Shown piece by piece: positions 35,887 through 47,316 of a stretch of DNA of 64,000 nt. Under the pieces are notes generated by a model. It was not told the DNA's origin and ran no database searches. It worked only from the letters and a program-made list of their open reading frames with translations. The stretch is from positions 124,001-188,000 of the forward strand of contig NZ_JOFS01000009.1 in assembly GCF_000719285.1 (NCBI RefSeq), in the 5' to 3' direction. The stretch comes from Streptomyces bicolor (GTDB taxonomy: Bacteria > Actinomycetota > Actinomycetes > Streptomycetales > Streptomycetaceae). The translations under genes were made by a program, and so were the position numbers. Within the stretch, counting starts at the first letter, position 1, and each line of letters opens with the position of its first letter.

Positions 35887-37173
35887 GTGGCACGCATCGG
35901 TGACGGCGGCGATCTGCTCAAGTGCTCGTTCTGCGGCAAGAGCCAGAAGCAGGTCAAGAAGCTCATCGCAGGCCCTGGTGTGTACATCTGCGACGAGTGC
36001 ATCGATCTCTGCAACGAGATCATCGAGGAAGAGCTCGCGGAGACCAGTGAGGTCCGCTGGGAGGAACTGCCCAAGCCGCGCGAGATCTACGAGTTCCTCG
36101 AGGGGTACGTGGTCGGCCAGGAGGCGGCGAAGAAGGCCCTCTCCGTCGCCGTCTACAACCACTACAAGCGCGTCCAGGCCGGCGAGAACGGCGGCGGTCA
36201 AAGCCGCGAGGACGCCATCGAGTTGGCGAAGTCCAACATCCTGCTGCTGGGCCCCACGGGCTCCGGCAAGACGCTGCTCGCGCAGACCCTGGCCCGCATG
36301 CTGAACGTCCCGTTCGCGATCGCCGACGCGACGGCGCTGACGGAGGCCGGGTATGTCGGCGAGGACGTCGAGAACATCCTGCTGAAGCTGATCCAGGCGG
36401 CCGACTACGACGTGAAGAAGGCCGAGACCGGGATCATCTACATCGACGAGATCGACAAGGTCGCGCGGAAGAGTGAAAATCCGTCGATCACCCGGGACGT
36501 CAGCGGCGAGGGTGTCCAGCAGGCCCTGCTGAAGATCCTCGAGGGCACCACCGCCTCGGTCCCGCCGCAGGGCGGCCGTAAGCACCCCCACCAGGAGTTC
36601 ATCCAGATCGACACGACGAACGTCCTGTTCATCGTGGGTGGCGCCTTCGCCGGACTGGAGAAGATCATCGAGTCCCGGGCCGGCGCCAAGGGCATCGGCT
36701 TCGGCGCGACGATCCGCTCCAAGCGCGAGCTGGAGGCCAAGGACCAGTTCGAGGACGTCATGCCCGAGGACCTGGTCAAGTTCGGCATGATCCCCGAGTT
36801 CATCGGCCGGCTGCCCGTCATCACGAGCGTCCACAACCTGGACCGCGAGGCCCTGCTCCAGATCCTGGTCGAGCCCCGCAACGCGCTGGTGAAGCAGTAC
36901 CAGCGCCTCTTCGAACTCGACGGCGTGGAACTCGACTTCGAGCGCGAGGCCCTGGAGGCCATCGCCGACCAGGCCATCCTCCGCCAGACCGGCGCGCGCG
37001 GCCTGCGCGCCATCATGGAGGAGGTCCTGATGTCGGTGATGTACGAGGTCCCGTCCCGCAAGGACGTGGCGCGGGTCGTCATCACGGCGGACGTCGTTCA
37101 CTCGAACGTGAACCCGACGCTGGTGCCGCGCATCCTGGGCAAGAACGACGGGCGGCACGAGAAGAGCGCGTAA
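35887..37173 (+). CDS. clpX: ATP-dependent Clp protease ATP-binding subunit ClpX
   Basis: A 428-residue AAA+ unfoldase. The N-terminal zinc domain has Cys pairs CSFC and CDEC; Walker A is GPTGSGKT, Walker B is IIYIDEID, and the sensor and IGF-type loop regions (IGFGATIRS) are present. GTG 35887 gives the zinc domain at residue 13. The 180-bp gap after clpP2 may hold a separate promoter. A terminator follows. Confidence 0.97.
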   Translation: MARIGDGGDLLKCSFCGKSQKQVKKLIAGPGVYICDECIDLCNEIIEEELAETSEVRWEELPKPREIYEFLEGYVVGQEAAKKALSVAVYNHYKRVQAGENGGGQSREDAIELAKSNILLLGPTGSGKTLLAQTLARMLNVPFAIADATALTEAGYVGEDVENILLKLIQAADYDVKKAETGIIYIDEIDKVARKSENPSITRDVSGEGVQQALLKILEGTTASVPPQGGRKHPHQEFIQIDTTNVLFIVGGAFAGLEKIIESRAGAKGIGFGATIRSKRELEAKDQFEDVMPEDLVKFGMIPEFIGRLPVITSVHNLDREALLQILVEPRNALVKQYQRLFELDGVELDFEREALEAIADQAILRQTGARGLRAIMEEVLMSVMYEVPSRKDVARVVITADVVHSNVNPTLVPRILGKNDGRHEKSA

Positions 37174-37198
37174 CGCTGCACTGTGCTCGTACACAGAT

Positions 37199-37234
37199 GA
37201 GGGTGCTCAGCCGATGAGTCGGCTGGGCACCCTC
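37199..37234 (+). terminator. Terminator after clpX
   Basis: A 16-bp stem with one G-T pair (37199-37214 with 37219-37234) and a 4-base loop, 25 bp after the clpX stop. Confidence 0.82.
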
Positions 37235-37337
37235 ACTGCTTACCGAAAAGATCAAGACGATCCCCATCGAACGCTTGTGCCTTACATCTGCCCTCGGTTT
37301 AGATCTTCTGTGACCGAAGGAAACGGGAGGTAAGGAC

Positions 37338-37628
37338 ATGGCGTCCTTGAAGACGAAGCGTGTGCTGGCGACCGTGGCCGTGACGGTTGCTGCGGGGGTC
37401 CTTCCCCTGGTGGCAGCGGCCCCGGCACACGCCGATTTGGCTGACTGCGCGGCTTATCTTCACCACAGGGACTATGTGGTGGGTCCCAAGGTGAAGCATG
37501 CTTGCGGCTGGCCGGCTACTCATGCTCCGGCTCCTTGGGGCGATATACCGAGTCCGCAGTGTCTCGTGGAGCTGAAAGCCATTAACGTCAAGGAGGCCCA
37601 TGCCGTCGCTGCCTGTAAGCGGGCTTAG
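37338..37628 (+). CDS. Small secreted cysteine-containing protein of unknown function
   Basis: A 96-residue product with a clear signal peptide (MASLKTKR, hydrophobic core, APAHAD cleavage site near residue 32). The mature ~64 residues hold four Cys, which could form two disulfides, plus several His. GGGAGG lies nine bases before the ATG. Third positions are less GC-rich than neighbours (for example GCT, TAT and GAT codons), hinting at recent acquisition. No family recognised. Confidence 0.72.
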   Translation: MASLKTKRVLATVAVTVAAGVLPLVAAAPAHADLADCAAYLHHRDYVVGPKVKHACGWPATHAPAPWGDIPSPQCLVELKAINVKEAHAVAACKRA

Positions 37629-37679
37629 AGCGGGGCGAATTGTGTCGCGGGCTACTTAGTTCGTAGCGATACGTCTCCT

Positions 37680-37721
37680 ATGCGTGAGGGGCTCAGCCAG
37701 CTGGCTGAGCCCCTCACGCAT
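37680..37721. terminator. 42-bp perfect palindrome between convergent genes
   Basis: Each half is 21 bases, with no loop by sequence (centre CAGCTG). It lies between the small secreted protein gene and the convergent membrane protein gene, so it is probably a bidirectional terminator. Confidence 0.75.
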
Positions 37722-37734
37722 GAGTCCTGATGGG

Positions 37735-38661
37735 TCAGGCCTTGACGCGAATGTCTTCGCGAACCTTGGCCGCCAGCTGTGCAGCCTCCTCCATCGGTGT
37801 GCTCTTGCCCGCGGCCAGGCTGGCAACATCGAATCCCAGCACGTAGGTGACTGTGCTGTGGTCAGCCCAGATGCAGAACGGCATCGTCACGGTCTGGCCG
37901 GATTCTGTGGTCTCGATCTCCTGGCACTTCATGATGCCGTTCTCGAAGCCAGTGGGTGTGAACTCCTTGGGGCTGCCCACGATTTTGCCGCTACCGGAGC
38001 CCTTCGCAGCGCCCTCACTGACTTGCGAGAACATCGCATCGACGACCACTTCCGGGTTGTTGATGGTGCCGTACACGCCGGCGAATATCAGACTCTTCGC
38101 CGTGAGGCCCGATCCTGCGGTGTAGCTCGCGCTGACACCCTTGGGATCCTCCACGCCCCACGACTCCGCGTCGTCAAGGTCGCTCTCGGTCATAGCGCCG
38201 TTACCAGCGTCGCTGCCCTTCTTGTATTCCCCGTCGAGAATCGTCGACGGGGTGGTCAGCTTGTGTGCCCCGTCGTCGGCGATGTCCGAACCGCCGCTCC
38301 CGCTGCCGAACACGAAGTACGCCCCGACGCCGATGGCGACCACGACCGCGACCGCGCCGAGGATGATGGCCGTCTTCTTGTTGCCGCCGCCCTCCGGGGC
38401 CGGCGGCTGCGGCATCCCGTACGGGGCCTGGCCGTAGGGCGGCTGCTGGCCGTACGGCGGCTGCTGGGGCGGGACACCCTGCGGGGGCTGCTGCGGATAG
38501 CCGTAGCCGGGCTGGGGCTGCGGCGGAGCTGGAGGAGCCTGCTGGGGGTAGCCGTAGCCGGGCTGCGGCGCCTGCGGCTGCTGGCCGTACGGACCGGGCT
38601 GGCCGTGCGGTCCGGGCTGCTGGGGCTGCCCGCCGTACGGGCCCGGCTGGTTGTAGCTCAT
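37735..38661 (-). CDS. Membrane protein with Pro/Gln/Gly-rich N-terminus, function unknown
   Basis: A 308-residue protein. The first ~95 residues are repeats of PYGQQP, PQQP and GYGYPQQ type. A single hydrophobic helix (~97-118) follows GNKKT, and a soluble domain of ~190 residues lies outside. This layout (disordered cytoplasmic arm, one helix, extracellular domain) is common in Streptomyces; the domain is not recognised. The ATG at 38661 marks where the repeats begin. Confidence 0.75.
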   Translation of the reverse strand: MSYNQPGPYGGQPQQPGPHGQPGPYGQQPQAPQPGYGYPQQAPPAPPQPQPGYGYPQQPPQGVPPQQPPYGQQPPYGQAPYGMPQPPAPEGGGNKKTAIILGAVAVVVAIGVGAYFVFGSGSGGSDIADDGAHKLTTPSTILDGEYKKGSDAGNGAMTESDLDDAESWGVEDPKGVSASYTAGSGLTAKSLIFAGVYGTINNPEVVVDAMFSQVSEGAAKGSGSGKIVGSPKEFTPTGFENGIMKCQEIETTESGQTVTMPFCIWADHSTVTYVLGFDVASLAAGKSTPMEEAAQLAAKVREDIRVKA

Positions 38662-38797
38662 TTCTGGGTTCCCCTCCAGATGTTTATGTGTTCCCGACAT
38701 CCTGGCGCAGGCCCGGAAACGGCGTTGCATCGGGGGGCGCACCGTTACAGAACAAACGCGTTTCGGGACACCGCCGGGACACCCCTAAACTGAGCGC

Positions 38798-41422
<2,625 letters not shown>

Positions 41423-41438
41423 GCGTTCGTACGTCGGA

Positions 41439-41469
41439 GGTCCCCGGTGCTGTGCCAGCGCCGGGGGCC
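41439..41469 (+). terminator. Probable terminator after valS
   Basis: Stem GGTCCCCGGTGC with GCGCCGGGGGCC (two G-T pairs), loop of seven bases, 17 bp after the stop. Confidence 0.65.
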
Positions 41470-41472
41470 TTC

Positions 41473-41562
41473 GTGCCCCAAGGGGCGCGGGGAACTGCGC
41501 GATCAACCACAAACGACCCGCAGCCGCCGGACAACACAAGCCACCCCGCCCCTTGGGCGCAC
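41473..41562. repeat. Dispersed intergenic repeat, family B (short copy)
   Basis: Contains CCCCAAGGGGCGCGGGGAAC, ATCAACCACAAACGACCCGC and AGCCGCCGGAC. Its two ends are inverted (GTGCCCCAAGGGGCG and CGCCCCTTGGGCGCAC). Confidence 0.65.
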
Positions 41563-41613
41563 CACCCCCAAGCCACCGCGAACATTGTCAGTCCCGCTCC
41601 GTAGACTGGCCCC

Positions 41614-43116
41614 GTGAGCGACCAGAACGAGCCCGACCCCCTCGACTCCTTCGAAGAGATCATCGCGGCCGAGACCGACCGCGACCCCGACCTCGCGGTC
41701 ATCGAGGCCGGCAGCCGCACCCTGCGCACCCAGGGCGGCCCGCCGGAGGCAGACGTGCCCGCGCGCCCCGAGGACCCCGAGGTCGACAAGGCCCTGCGCG
41801 AGGTCGAGGCGGAGCTCGCGACGAGGTGGGGCGAGACCAAGCTCGAGCCCTCGGTGAGCCGCATCGCCGCTCTGATGGACGTGCTGGGCGAGCCGCAGCG
41901 CTCGTACCCCTCCATCCACATCACCGGCACCAACGGCAAGACCTCGACCGCCCGCATGATCGAGGCCCTCCTCGGCGCCTTCGAACTCCGCACCGGCCGC
42001 TACACCTCCCCGCACGTCCAGTCGATCACCGAGCGGATCAGCCTGGACGGCGCCCCGATCTCCGCCGAGCGCTTCATCGAGACGTACAACGACATCAAGC
42101 CGTACATCGAGATGGTCGACGCCTCGCAGGAGTACCGGCTCTCCTTCTTCGAGGTGCTGACCGGCATGGCGTACGCCGCCTTCGCCGACGCGCCCGTCGA
42201 CGTCGCCGTCGTGGAAGTGGGGATGGGCGGTTCCTGGGACGCCACCAACGTCATCGACGGTGACGTCGCCGTCGTGACGCCCATAGACCTCGACCACACC
42301 GACCGCCTCGGCAGCACGCCGGGCGAGATCGCCGCCGAGAAGGCCGGCATCGTCAAGCAGGACGCCACCGTGATCATGGCCCAGCAGCCGGTGGACGCCG
42401 CGCAGGTGCTGCTGAAGAAGGCCGTGGAGGTCGACGCCACCGTGGCCCGCGAGGGCCTGGAGTTCGGGGTCGTGGCACGTCAGGTCGCCGTCGGCGGGCA
42501 GCTGGTCACGCTGCGCGGACTGGGCGGCGAATACCCCGAGGTGTATCTGCCGCTGCACGGCGCGCACCAGGCGCACAACGCCGCCGTCGCCCTCGCCGCC
42601 GTGGAGGCGTTCTTCGGCGTCGGTGCCGCGCGGGCCGAGTCGCTCGACATCGACACGGTCCGCAAGGCGTTCGCCACCGTCGCCTCGCCGGGCCGTATGG
42701 AGGTCGTACGGCGCTCTCCCACCGTCGTGCTCGACGCCGCCCACAACCCGGCCGGCGCGCGGGTCACCGCCGAGGCGATCGGTGAGGCCTTCGACTTCAG
42801 CCGGCTGATCGGGGTCGTGGGGGCGAGCGGCGACAAGAACGTGCGGGAGCTGCTCGAGGCCTTCGAGCCGATCTTCGCCGAGGTCGTCGTCACACAGAAC
42901 TCCTCGCACCGCGCCATGGACGCCGACGAACTCGCCGCCATCGCCGTCGAGGTGTTCGGCGAGGAGCGCGTGCAGGTCGAGCCGCGACTGCCCGACGCGC
43001 TGGAGGCCGCGATCACGCTGGCCGAGGAAGAAGGCGAGTTCGCGGGCGGCGGCGTGCTCGTCACCGGGTCCGTCATCACGGTCGGCGAAGCCCGGCTGCT
43101 CCTGCGGAAGGGCTGA
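41614..43116 (+). CDS. folC: Folylpolyglutamate synthase / dihydrofolate synthase
   Basis: A 500-residue cytoplasmic ligase adding glutamate to (dihydro)folate. The P-loop is ITGTNGKTSTARM (~residue 108), then the YTSPHVQSITERI segment and the LDAAHNPAG block of Mur-type ligases. An acidic N-terminal extension of ~90 residues precedes the fold, as in other streptomycetes. The stop is nine bases before the next gene, so they are co-transcribed. Confidence 0.95.
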   Translation: MSDQNEPDPLDSFEEIIAAETDRDPDLAVIEAGSRTLRTQGGPPEADVPARPEDPEVDKALREVEAELATRWGETKLEPSVSRIAALMDVLGEPQRSYPSIHITGTNGKTSTARMIEALLGAFELRTGRYTSPHVQSITERISLDGAPISAERFIETYNDIKPYIEMVDASQEYRLSFFEVLTGMAYAAFADAPVDVAVVEVGMGGSWDATNVIDGDVAVVTPIDLDHTDRLGSTPGEIAAEKAGIVKQDATVIMAQQPVDAAQVLLKKAVEVDATVAREGLEFGVVARQVAVGGQLVTLRGLGGEYPEVYLPLHGAHQAHNAAVALAAVEAFFGVGAARAESLDIDTVRKAFATVASPGRMEVVRRSPTVVLDAAHNPAGARVTAEAIGEAFDFSRLIGVVGASGDKNVRELLEAFEPIFAEVVVTQNSSHRAMDADELAAIAVEVFGEERVQVEPRLPDALEAAITLAEEEGEFAGGGVLVTGSVITVGEARLLLRKG

Positions 43117-43125
43117 GTCCGAAAG

Positions 43126-43482
43126 ATGCGTACGCTCTGTTCCTCGACGCTGATCGGCGAGTTCTTCGTCATCGGCTTCGCCGGTCTGGTCGCCATGAAG
43201 GACCCCGACCTGTCGATGTCGCAGGTGTGGACGGTCAGCGGCATCGCGATGTTCCTGTGCCTGCTGCTGTGCGGCCTGGTGACCCGCCCCGGCGGCGTCG
43301 CCCTCGGCTGGGCCCTGCAGATCGCCCTCATCGCCTCCGGCTTCATCGTCCCCACGATGTTCTTCCTCGGCGTGGTCTTCGCGGCGCTCTGGTGGGCTTC
43401 GGTGCACTTCGGCAGGAAGGTCGACGAGGCGAAGGCGAGATTCGCGGCGCAGAGCGGTGAGAGCAGCCCGTCCGGGGCCTGA
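43126..43482 (+). CDS. DUF4233 small membrane protein
   Basis: A 118-residue protein with three or four hydrophobic segments, beginning MRTLCSSTLIGEFFVIGFAG. It is the partner always seen after folC in actinobacteria. Function unknown. Confidence 0.85.
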   Translation: MRTLCSSTLIGEFFVIGFAGLVAMKDPDLSMSQVWTVSGIAMFLCLLLCGLVTRPGGVALGWALQIALIASGFIVPTMFFLGVVFAALWWASVHFGRKVDEAKARFAAQSGESSPSGA

Positions 43483-43569
43483 GCGCAAGCTGACACTGCG
43501 TAACAGGCACCTGGGAACGCCCTGTAGCCTCATCCCACCGCACCACCGGCTGTAAGAAGGAGCCCTCCC

Positions 43570-43983
43570 GTGACCCAGCGCACCCTCGTCCTGCTCAAGC
43601 CCGACGCAGTCCGCCGCGGCCTGACCGGCGAGATCATCAGCCGCATCGAGCGCAAGGCCGGCTGGCAGATCACCGCGCTGGAGCTGCGCACGCTGGATCA
43701 GGAGACCCTGGAACAGCACTACGGAGAGCACAAGGGCAAGCCCTTCTACGAGCCGCTGGTGGAGTTCATGGCCTCCGGCCCGGTCGTCGCCCTGATCGTC
43801 GAGGGCGAGCGGGTCATCGAGGGACTGCGTCAGCTCGCCGGCCCGACCGACCCGATCGCCGCCGCGCCCGGCTCCATCCGCGGCGACTACGGTGTGATCG
43901 TCCGCGAAAACCTCATCCACGCCTCCGACTCCGAGGAGTCCGCCGAGCGCGAGGTGAAGATTTTCTTCCCGGGCCGCGCCTAG
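43570..43983 (+). CDS. ndk: Nucleoside diphosphate kinase
   Basis: A 137-residue enzyme that balances nucleoside triphosphates. The KPDAVRRGL start region, the phosphate-site Arg and the catalytic His in NLIHASDS are all present. GTG 43570 follows AAGGAG. Confidence 0.97.
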   Translation: MTQRTLVLLKPDAVRRGLTGEIISRIERKAGWQITALELRTLDQETLEQHYGEHKGKPFYEPLVEFMASGPVVALIVEGERVIEGLRQLAGPTDPIAAAPGSIRGDYGVIVRENLIHASDSEESAEREVKIFFPGRA

Positions 43984-44043
43984 GTCCGCAGCAGTCGTGA
44001 AATCGCGGTGTGGGGGCTGAAGTCCCGGTAGTCCCCACTCGTG

Positions 44044-44078
44044 CGTGCATATGTGTGACACCCGCGTGCATATGCGTG
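44044..44078. promoter_or_regulatory. Pair of CGTGCATATG(T/C)GTG repeats upstream of mreB
   Basis: Two 14-base direct repeats (44044-44057 and 44065-44078) with GCATATG cores, 21 bp apart, about two helical turns. They lie ~195 bp before mreB in a 288-bp spacer. A regulator site is inferred. Confidence 0.4.
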
Positions 44079-44271
44079 GCGATCGAGGGAACGAGTGCCC
44101 CCGATGGCCCGTCTCCACAAGCGGGGCGGTTCGCCATCTGCTGACAATTGGCGAAGACCCTCCCGCAGTGTTCGTGCAGGCGCGTCTACGATGGAAGCCT
44201 TCACGTCACAGCACCCACTTCGCCGACCTGAAAAGCCGTCAAAAGCTCCCGGGAAGGCCAGACGAATCCTG

Positions 44272-45303
44272 ATGGGGAACTCAATGTCGTTCATCGGCCG
44301 TGACATGGCTGTCGACCTCGGGACCGCCAACACGCTGGTGTACGTCAGGGGTCGCGGGATCGTACTCAACGAGCCGTCCGTCGTCGCGATCAACACGAAC
44401 ACCGGTGGCATCCTCGCGGTCGGCGCCGAGGCGAAGAAGATGATCGGGCGCACGCCCGGCAACATCGTTGCCGTACGTCCGTTGAAGGACGGCGTGATCG
44501 CCGACTTCGAGATCACCGAGCGGATGCTCCGCTACTTCATCCTGAAGATCCACAAGCGGCGCTATCTGGCTCGCCCGCGGGTCGTCGTCTGTGTGCCCTC
44601 CGGCATCACGGGCGTCGAGCGCCGCGCCGTCATCGAGGCGTCGTCCCAGGCCGGCGCCCGCCAGGTGCACATCATCGAGGAGCCCATGGCCGCGGCCATC
44701 GGCTCCGGCCTGCCGGTCCACGAGGCCACGGGCAACATGGTGGTCGACATCGGCGGCGGCACCACCGAGGTCGCGGTCATCTCCCTCGGCGGCATCGTCA
44801 CCGCCCAGTCCATCCGTGTCGCGGGCGACGAACTGGACAACGCGATCATCCAGCACATCAAGAAGGAGTACTCCCTCCTGCTGGGTGAGCGCACGGCGGA
44901 ACAGATCAAGATCACGATCGGTTCGGCGTACGACCTCGATGCTGACGAACACACCGAAATCCGCGGCCGGGACCTCGTCTCCGGGCTGCCGAAGACCGTC
45001 GTCATCTCCGCGGCCGAAGTGCGCAAGGCCATCGAGGAGCCGGTCAACGCGATCGTCGACGCGGTGAAGACGACCCTCGACAAGTGCCCGCCGGAGCTGT
45101 CCGGCGACATCATGGACCGAGGAATCGTTCTGACCGGCGGCGGCGCCCTGCTGCGCGGCCTCGACGAGCGGCTGCGCCGCGAGACCGGCATGCCGATCCA
45201 CATCGCCGAGGACCCGCTGGACAGCGTGGCGCTCGGATCCGGCAAGTGCGTCGAGGAGTTCGAGGCGTTGCAGCAGGTGCTGGACGCCCAGCCGCGCAGA
45301 TGA
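44272..45303 (+). CDS. mreB: Rod-shape-determining protein MreB (bacterial actin)
   Basis: A 343-residue actin-like ATPase that, in Streptomyces, supports spore-wall synthesis. Phosphate 1 motif is [11 protein letters not shown], phosphate 2 is [15 protein letters not shown] and the adenosine motif is [18 protein letters not shown] 44272 gives [14 protein letters not shown] 44284 with GGGGA five bases upstream is the alternative. First gene of the mre cluster. Confidence 0.96.
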   Translation: MGNSMSFIGRDMAVDLGTANTLVYVRGRGIVLNEPSVVAINTNTGGILAVGAEAKKMIGRTPGNIVAVRPLKDGVIADFEITERMLRYFILKIHKRRYLARPRVVVCVPSGITGVERRAVIEASSQAGARQVHIIEEPMAAAIGSGLPVHEATGNMVVDIGGGTTEVAVISLGGIVTAQSIRVAGDELDNAIIQHIKKEYSLLLGERTAEQIKITIGSAYDLDADEHTEIRGRDLVSGLPKTVVISAAEVRKAIEEPVNAIVDAVKTTLDKCPPELSGDIMDRGIVLTGGGALLRGLDERLRRETGMPIHIAEDPLDSVALGSGKCVEEFEALQQVLDAQPRR

Positions 45304-45508
45304 CGTAACTCTTCGATTCCGCCGTACGGGATGATCTCCTCTCGTACGGCGGATCGTTGATATAGAGGCATAAGCTTCCCGAAGAGCGTTGAAACCTCGA
45401 AGCATCGAAACCTCGCATACAACTCCGCGTACAAACTCCGTATACAGAACCCCTGGGGTTTACCGGGGGTTTCCCGAATTCCTATGAAGAAGGGCACGGC
45501 CGCCGCAC

Positions 45509-46486
45509 GTGAGGGACACACGAGAGAGCCGGCTGCTCCTGGTGCTGCTGATCGCCATCGCGTTCGCGCTGATCACGGTGGACATCCGCGGCGGTGAGGA
45601 TTCCCCCGTCGACGGCGCCCGGTCCGCCGCCGCGGCGGTCTTCGGCCCGATCGAGGACGGTGTGTCGGCCGCGGTGAACCCGGTCGGCAACGCGGTCGCC
45701 GCGATCCGCGACTCCGGCGAGCGCCACGACCGGCTCGCCCAGCTGGAGCAGGAGAACGCGGCCCTCAAGGCCAAGCTCGGCAGCGACGACCGCAACCGCA
45801 GCCGGCTGCGGCAGCTCGACAAGATGCTGAAGATCGCGGGCCAGGGGCAGTACGGCATCAAGGGCGCGGAGGTCATCGCGATAGGGGCCGCCCAGGGCTT
45901 CTCCTGGACGATCACCATCGACGCCGGCGCGAACGACGGCATCCAGCGCGACATGACGGTCCTCAACGGGGACGGACTGGTCGGGCGGGTCACCACCGTC
46001 GGCCCGAACACAGCGACCGTGCTCCTCGCCAACGACCCCGACTTCACCGTCGGCACCCGCATGGAGTCCACCGACGAGCTTGGCTTCGCCTCCGGCCAGG
46101 GCGACCGGCCGCTGCGCGTCGAACTCCTCAACGGCAAGGCCGAGGTGAAGAAGGGCGACCGCCTCGTCACCTTCGGCTCGCAGGCCGACAAACCCTTCGT
46201 GCCAGGCGTCCCCGTCGGCGTCGTCTCACGCGTCGACCCGTCCGGCGGCAACCTGACCCGCACCCTGTATGTCACGCCCTACGTCGGCTTCAGCAAGCTC
46301 GACATCGTGGGAGTCGTCGTGCAGGCCCCCGCGAAGGACCCGCGCGACACGGTCCTCCCGGACAAGCCCGAGCCGACCCCGACGCCGACCGTGACGGTCA
46401 CCGTCACGCCGGGCGCCGAGTCCGAGGGCGACGGCCAGGACCAGCCGCAGGCCGACGGTCAGAATCAGTACGAGCAAGAGCAGTAG
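45509..46486 (+). CDS. mreC: Rod-shape-determining protein MreC
   Basis: A 325-residue protein with one N-terminal membrane helix (LLLVLLIAIAFALITV), a coiled coil (~70-95) and the beta-domain containing DAGANDGIQRDMTVLNGDG. A Pro/Thr-rich acidic tail ends in Gln/Glu repeats. It links cytoplasmic MreB to wall synthesis outside. GTG 45509 is the start. The 205-bp gap after mreB is AT-richer and may hold a promoter. Confidence 0.95.
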   Translation: MRDTRESRLLLVLLIAIAFALITVDIRGGEDSPVDGARSAAAAVFGPIEDGVSAAVNPVGNAVAAIRDSGERHDRLAQLEQENAALKAKLGSDDRNRSRLRQLDKMLKIAGQGQYGIKGAEVIAIGAAQGFSWTITIDAGANDGIQRDMTVLNGDGLVGRVTTVGPNTATVLLANDPDFTVGTRMESTDELGFASGQGDRPLRVELLNGKAEVKKGDRLVTFGSQADKPFVPGVPVGVVSRVDPSGGNLTRTLYVTPYVGFSKLDIVGVVVQAPAKDPRDTVLPDKPEPTPTPTVTVTVTPGAESEGDGQDQPQADGQNQYEQEQ

Positions 46487-46499
46487 GAGCTGAAGCCCC

Positions 46500-47180
46500 A
46501 TGCGCGTCAACCGAATCCTGCTCTCCTCCTCCTTGGTCGTCGTCGCCCTGGTACTCCAGGTGAGCGTCCTCGCCCGCCTCCACCTCCCGGGCGCCGTCCC
46601 CGACCTGCTGCTCCTGACCGTGCTGGGCCTCGCCCTGGTCTACGGCCATGTCGGCGGCGCCCTCGTCGGCTTCGGCGCCGGCCTGCTCGCCGACCTCGCC
46701 CCACCCGCCGACCACGCCGCCGGCCGCTATGCGCTGGTGCTGTGCGTCATCGGCTATCTCGCGGGGCTCGTCAAGCCGGAGAACGGCCGGCTCAAGTCGG
46801 CCACCGGGCCGATGGTGGTCGTGGTCGTCGCCGCGATCGGTTCGACGCTGCTGTACGCCGGAGTCGGCGCCCTCGTCGGGGACACCGCCGCCCGCCATGT
46901 CGGCCTCGGCAGCCTGCTGTTCACGGCCGCGCTGTACGACCTGCTGCTCGCGCCGTTCGTGGTCCCGGGGATCATGGCGCTGGCCCGCAGAGCGGAGAAC
47001 GACCCGCTCGCCGAGACCAACTCCCAGGCGAAGAAGCCCAGCATCTCCTCCGGCTGGCTCTCCGGCGGCACCGGCCTGCGCATCGGCGGTCAGCGCGGTG
47101 GACTGGGCGGCCTGAAGGTGAAGGCCGCGCGGTCGCGGACGGCACGCGCCGGGCGCATCAAGGGGGTCAAGCGGCTGTGA
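46500..47180 (+). CDS. mreD: Rod-shape-determining protein MreD
   Basis: A 226-residue membrane protein with about five hydrophobic segments and a long basic C-terminal tail (residues ~180-226). It begins 13 bp after mreC. The tail is longer than in rod-shaped bacteria, as usual in streptomycetes. Confidence 0.92.
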   Translation: MRVNRILLSSSLVVVALVLQVSVLARLHLPGAVPDLLLLTVLGLALVYGHVGGALVGFGAGLLADLAPPADHAAGRYALVLCVIGYLAGLVKPENGRLKSATGPMVVVVVAAIGSTLLYAGVGALVGDTAARHVGLGSLLFTAALYDLLLAPFVVPGIMALARRAENDPLAETNSQAKKPSISSGWLSGGTGLRIGGQRGGLGGLKVKAARSRTARAGRIKGVKRL

Positions 47181-47316
47181 CCGCACCAGAGTTCACCGGA
47201 ACGAGTGACGATCACCGGAACCGGGCCGCGCGGCCCCGTCGTTCATCACTCGTACGCATCCGGACGGCATTCGCGCACACCCATTCGTTCATGAGCTGAG
47301 AGGGGGAGCAGCAGAC

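Noticed and set aside
35005..37194. 729-codon minus-strand frame opposite clpP2-clpX, and similar frames opposite valS, folC and rne
   Set aside because: No domain similarity; composition is typical of the antisense of high-GC coding DNA.
38662..38797. T-box or other riboswitch before valS
   Set aside because: The 136-bp spacer lacks a T-box sequence and an antiterminator-type structure.
47177..47299. 40-codon frame starting GTGA at the mreD stop
   Set aside because: It overlaps the stop in a coupling-like way, but has no recognisable features and fills the spacer before PBP2; left unannotated.
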